Assembly: GCA_026992705.1 (NCBI GenBank)
Contig: JALWYT010000104.1
Span: 1-7,272, forward strand
From: Thiotrichaceae bacterium
GTDB lineage: Bacteria; Pseudomonadota; Gammaproteobacteria; Thiotrichales; Thiotrichaceae
Reading direction: 5' to 3'
Length of the DNA: 7,272 nucleotides
Part shown: positions 5,663 to 7,272 of the stretch, one piece after another
How the letters are laid out: each line of letters opens with the position of its first letter
Numbering within the stretch: the first letter of the stretch is position 1
Notes under the pieces: model-generated
What the model was told of the DNA's origin: nothing
Databases searched by the model: none
What the model saw: only the letters and a program-made list of their open reading frames with translations
Program-made: the position numbers and the translations under genes

Positions 5663-6043
5663 CTATTTACTTTTCTTTTGATAGTCCTCAATCGCTGCTT
5701 TAATCGCATCTTCTGCTAAGACTGAGCAGTGAATTTTAACAGGTGGTAACTCCAGTTCTTCTGCAATATCAGAATTTTTAATCTGACTGGCTTCTTCCAA
5801 TGTTTTGCCCTGTACCCATTCAGTTAATAGGCTAGATGATGCAATTGCAGAACCACAGCCATAGGTTTTGAACTTAGCATCTTCAATAATGCCCTCGTCA
5901 TTCACCTGAATTTGTAGTTTCATTACATCACCGCAAGCTGGAGCACCGACCATGCCTGTACCAACATTTGGTGCATTTTCATCTAATTTGCCAACATTGC
6001 GTGGATTTTCATAGTGATCAATAACTTTTTCGCCGTATGCCAT
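5663..6043 (-). CDS. iscU: Fe-S cluster scaffold protein IscU
   Basis: IscU is the scaffold on which [2Fe-2S] and [4Fe-4S] clusters are built from IscS-derived sulfur. It has 126 residues (usual about 128). The cluster-binding residues are Cys37 and Asp39 (in GAPACGDVMKLQ), Cys63 (in YGCGSAIASSS) and Cys106 with His105 (in KIHCSVLAEDAI). The HscA recognition motif LPPVK is at 99-103. The start MAYGEKVIDHYENPRNVG is typical of the family. The ATG at 6041-6043 has a strong AGAGGA Shine-Dalgarno at 6051-6056 with 7-nt spacing, fitting a protein needed in quantity. It lies 23 nt after the iscS stop and 9 nt before the iscA start. Nothing is missing or odd. Confidence 0.98.
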   Translation of the reverse strand: MAYGEKVIDHYENPRNVGKLDENAPNVGTGMVGAPACGDVMKLQIQVNDEGIIEDAKFKTYGCGSAIASSSLLTEWVQGKTLEEASQIKNSDIAEELELPPVKIHCSVLAEDAIKAAIEDYQKKSK

Positions 6044-6066
6044 TGTATTTTCCTCTTAAACCGTTA

Positions 6067-7272
6067 TTAATGAGCTGCCCATTGAACTGAATCCAGATCA
6101 ATGCCATCTTTATACATATCCCATAGTGGAGAAAGTTCACGCAGTTTTTCCACCGCCTGCCGAATTTGTTTAATTGCCAAATCGACTTCTTCTTCTGTGG
6201 TAAAACGCCCCATTGATAAACGCAATGAGCTATGAGCTAATTCATCATTACGCCCTAAGGCTCGTAATACATAACTAGGCTCTAAACTTGCACTGGTACA
6301 GGCTGAACCCGATGAAACGGCCAGATTTTTCATGGACATCATCAAGCTTTCACCCTCTACAAAGTTAAAGCTAATATTCAAATTACCCGGAACGCGATGC
6401 TCTAATGAACCATTGATATAGACTTCTTCCATATCGCTAAAGCCATCAATAAAGCGTTGGCGAAGTTTGAGCAGACGAGCATTTTCCTCTGCCATTTCCT
6501 CTTTAGCAATACGAAATGCCTCGCCCATACCCACGCATTGGTGTGTAGCAAGTGTACCTGAACGCATACCTCGCTCATGTCCACCACCGTGCATTTGTGC
6601 TTCAATGCGTACTCGGGGTTTACGCCGTACATATAAGGCTCCAATGCCTTTAGGTCCATAAATTTTATGAGCTGAAAAGCTCATTAAATCGACTTTTAAT
6701 TCGGCTAAATCAATATCAATTTTGCCTGCACTTTGAGCCGCATCGACGTGGAAGATAATTTTATTTTCACGACAAATTTCCCCAATCGCTGCAATATCCT
6801 GCACCACGCCAATCTCATTATTAACGTGCATGATGGAGGCTAGAATTGTATCTTCACGAATCGCATCACGGAATTTTGCCAAGTCTAGTAAGCCATCACT
6901 TTCTGGGTCTAAATAAGTAACCTCAAAACCTTCACGCTCTAATTGACGGCAAGAATCCAATACCGCTTTATGTTCGGTTTTCATGGTTATGATATGTTTG
7001 CCACGACGCTGGTTAAAGTGAGCAGCACCTTTGATGGCTAAGTTATCCGACTCAGTTGCTCCGCTTGTCCAGATAATTTCTTTCGGATTAGCATTTACCA
7101 AGGCGGCAATATTTGCACGAGCCTCTTCAACTGCTTTATCTGCATTCCAACCGAATTTATGGCTACGTGAAGCAGGATTCCCAAAGATGCCATCCATTGT
7201 TAAGTATTTACACATTTTTTCCGCAACACGGGGATCAACTGGTGTTGATGCAGAGTAATCAAGATATACAAG
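6067..7272 (-). CDS. iscS: Cysteine desulfurase IscS, 5' end just outside window
   Basis: This PLP-dependent enzyme converts cysteine to alanine and carries the sulfur as a persulfide to IscU, TusA, ThiI and other acceptors. The window shows 401 residues; the frame stays open to the right edge, beginning LVYLDYSASTPVDPRVAEK. By alignment with E. coli IscS (404 residues) only about three N-terminal codons are missing. Key features are TSGATESDNLA, TEHKAVLD, HVNNEIGVVQDIAAIGE (17 residues), the PLP lysine in SFSAHKIYGPKG (equivalent to Lys206) and the catalytic loop SSGSACTSASLEPSYVLRAL with the persulfide cysteine (equivalent to Cys328). It ends in SVQWAAH, like the SIEWAHH tail of E. coli IscS that contacts IscU. 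The internal ATG at 7213-7215 is not the start. It is the first operon gene visible; iscR would be expected just beyond the edge. Confidence 0.97.
   Translation of the reverse strand, partial: LVYLDYSASTPVDPRVAEKMCKYLTMDGIFGNPASRSHKFGWNADKAVEEARANIAALVNANPKEIIWTSGATESDNLAIKGAAHFNQRRGKHIITMKTEHKAVLDSCRQLEREGFEVTYLDPESDGLLDLAKFRDAIREDTILASIMHVNNEIGVVQDIAAIGEICRENKIIFHVDAAQSAGKIDIDLAELKVDLMSFSAHKIYGPKGIGALYVRRKPRVRIEAQMHGGGHERGMRSGTLATHQCVGMGEAFRIAKEEMAEENARLLKLRQRFIDGFSDMEEVYINGSLEHRVPGNLNISFNFVEGESLMMSMKNLAVSSGSACTSASLEPSYVLRALGRNDELAHSSLRLSMGRFTTEEEVDLAIKQIRQAVEKLRELSPLWDMYKDGIDLDSVQWAAH

Noticed and set aside
6402..6661. Open frames of 64-85 codons overlapping iscS on both strands
   Set aside because: They fall inside the conserved IscS coding region in other frames and resemble no known protein.
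7213..7215. ATG as the start of IscS
   Set aside because: The upstream codons to the window edge encode the conserved YLDYSASTPVDPRVAEK N-terminus, so the gene continues past the edge.

Overview
The window comes from an AT-leaning (by eye about 42% GC) bacterial chromosome. Every recognisable protein is closest, as far as I can recall sequences, to gammaproteobacterial homologues. HscA, Fdx, IscS, IscU, IscA, RsmJ and SlyX can all be aligned by eye with the E. coli proteins, including the near-identical SlyX C-terminus. The order or genus cannot be fixed from this sequence alone.

Layout, left to right. (1) Positions 1-1019, minus strand: glyA (serine hydroxymethyltransferase), cut at its 3' end by the window edge. 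(2) Positions 1020-1107: a divergent promoter region. (3) Positions 1108-2080, plus strand: slyX and rsmJ, one base apart. (4) Positions 2098-7272, minus strand: most of an isc iron-sulfur cluster operon, transcribed right to left as iscS-iscU-iscA-hscB-hscA-fdx-iscX. iscS lacks only about three N-terminal codons at the right edge. If the usual order holds, iscR would lie just beyond that edge. rsmJ and iscX converge with only 17 bp between them.

How the genes work together. IscS takes sulfur from cysteine and passes it as persulfide to the scaffold IscU. Fdx supplies electrons, and IscX modulates IscS and may help with iron. HscB (J-protein) delivers loaded IscU to the Hsp70 HscA, which binds the IscU LPPVK motif and promotes cluster release to carriers such as IscA. 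All key residues are present: IscS Lys/Cys, IscU Cys37/63/106 and Asp39, IscA Cys35/99/101, HscB HPD, and Fdx Cys42/48/51/87. The operon looks fully functional. GlyA (one-carbon metabolism) and RsmJ (16S rRNA methylation) are ordinary housekeeping genes.

The one clearly unusual thing is non-coding. The hscB-hscA junction, normally tight, is opened to 278 bp by a 160-bp element (4621-4780). Its 11-bp outer and 23-bp inner inverted repeats share exactly the same symmetry axis around a 60-bp core that holds alternative hairpins. It resembles a MITE or REP-type palindromic repeat. A separate 14-bp perfect hairpin followed by a U-rich run lies inside the 3' end of hscB, and a third hairpin sits just ahead of hscA. 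Together they suggest that HscA expression may be uncoupled from the upstream genes. I see no novel protein system, CRISPR array, tRNA, rRNA or complete transposase.
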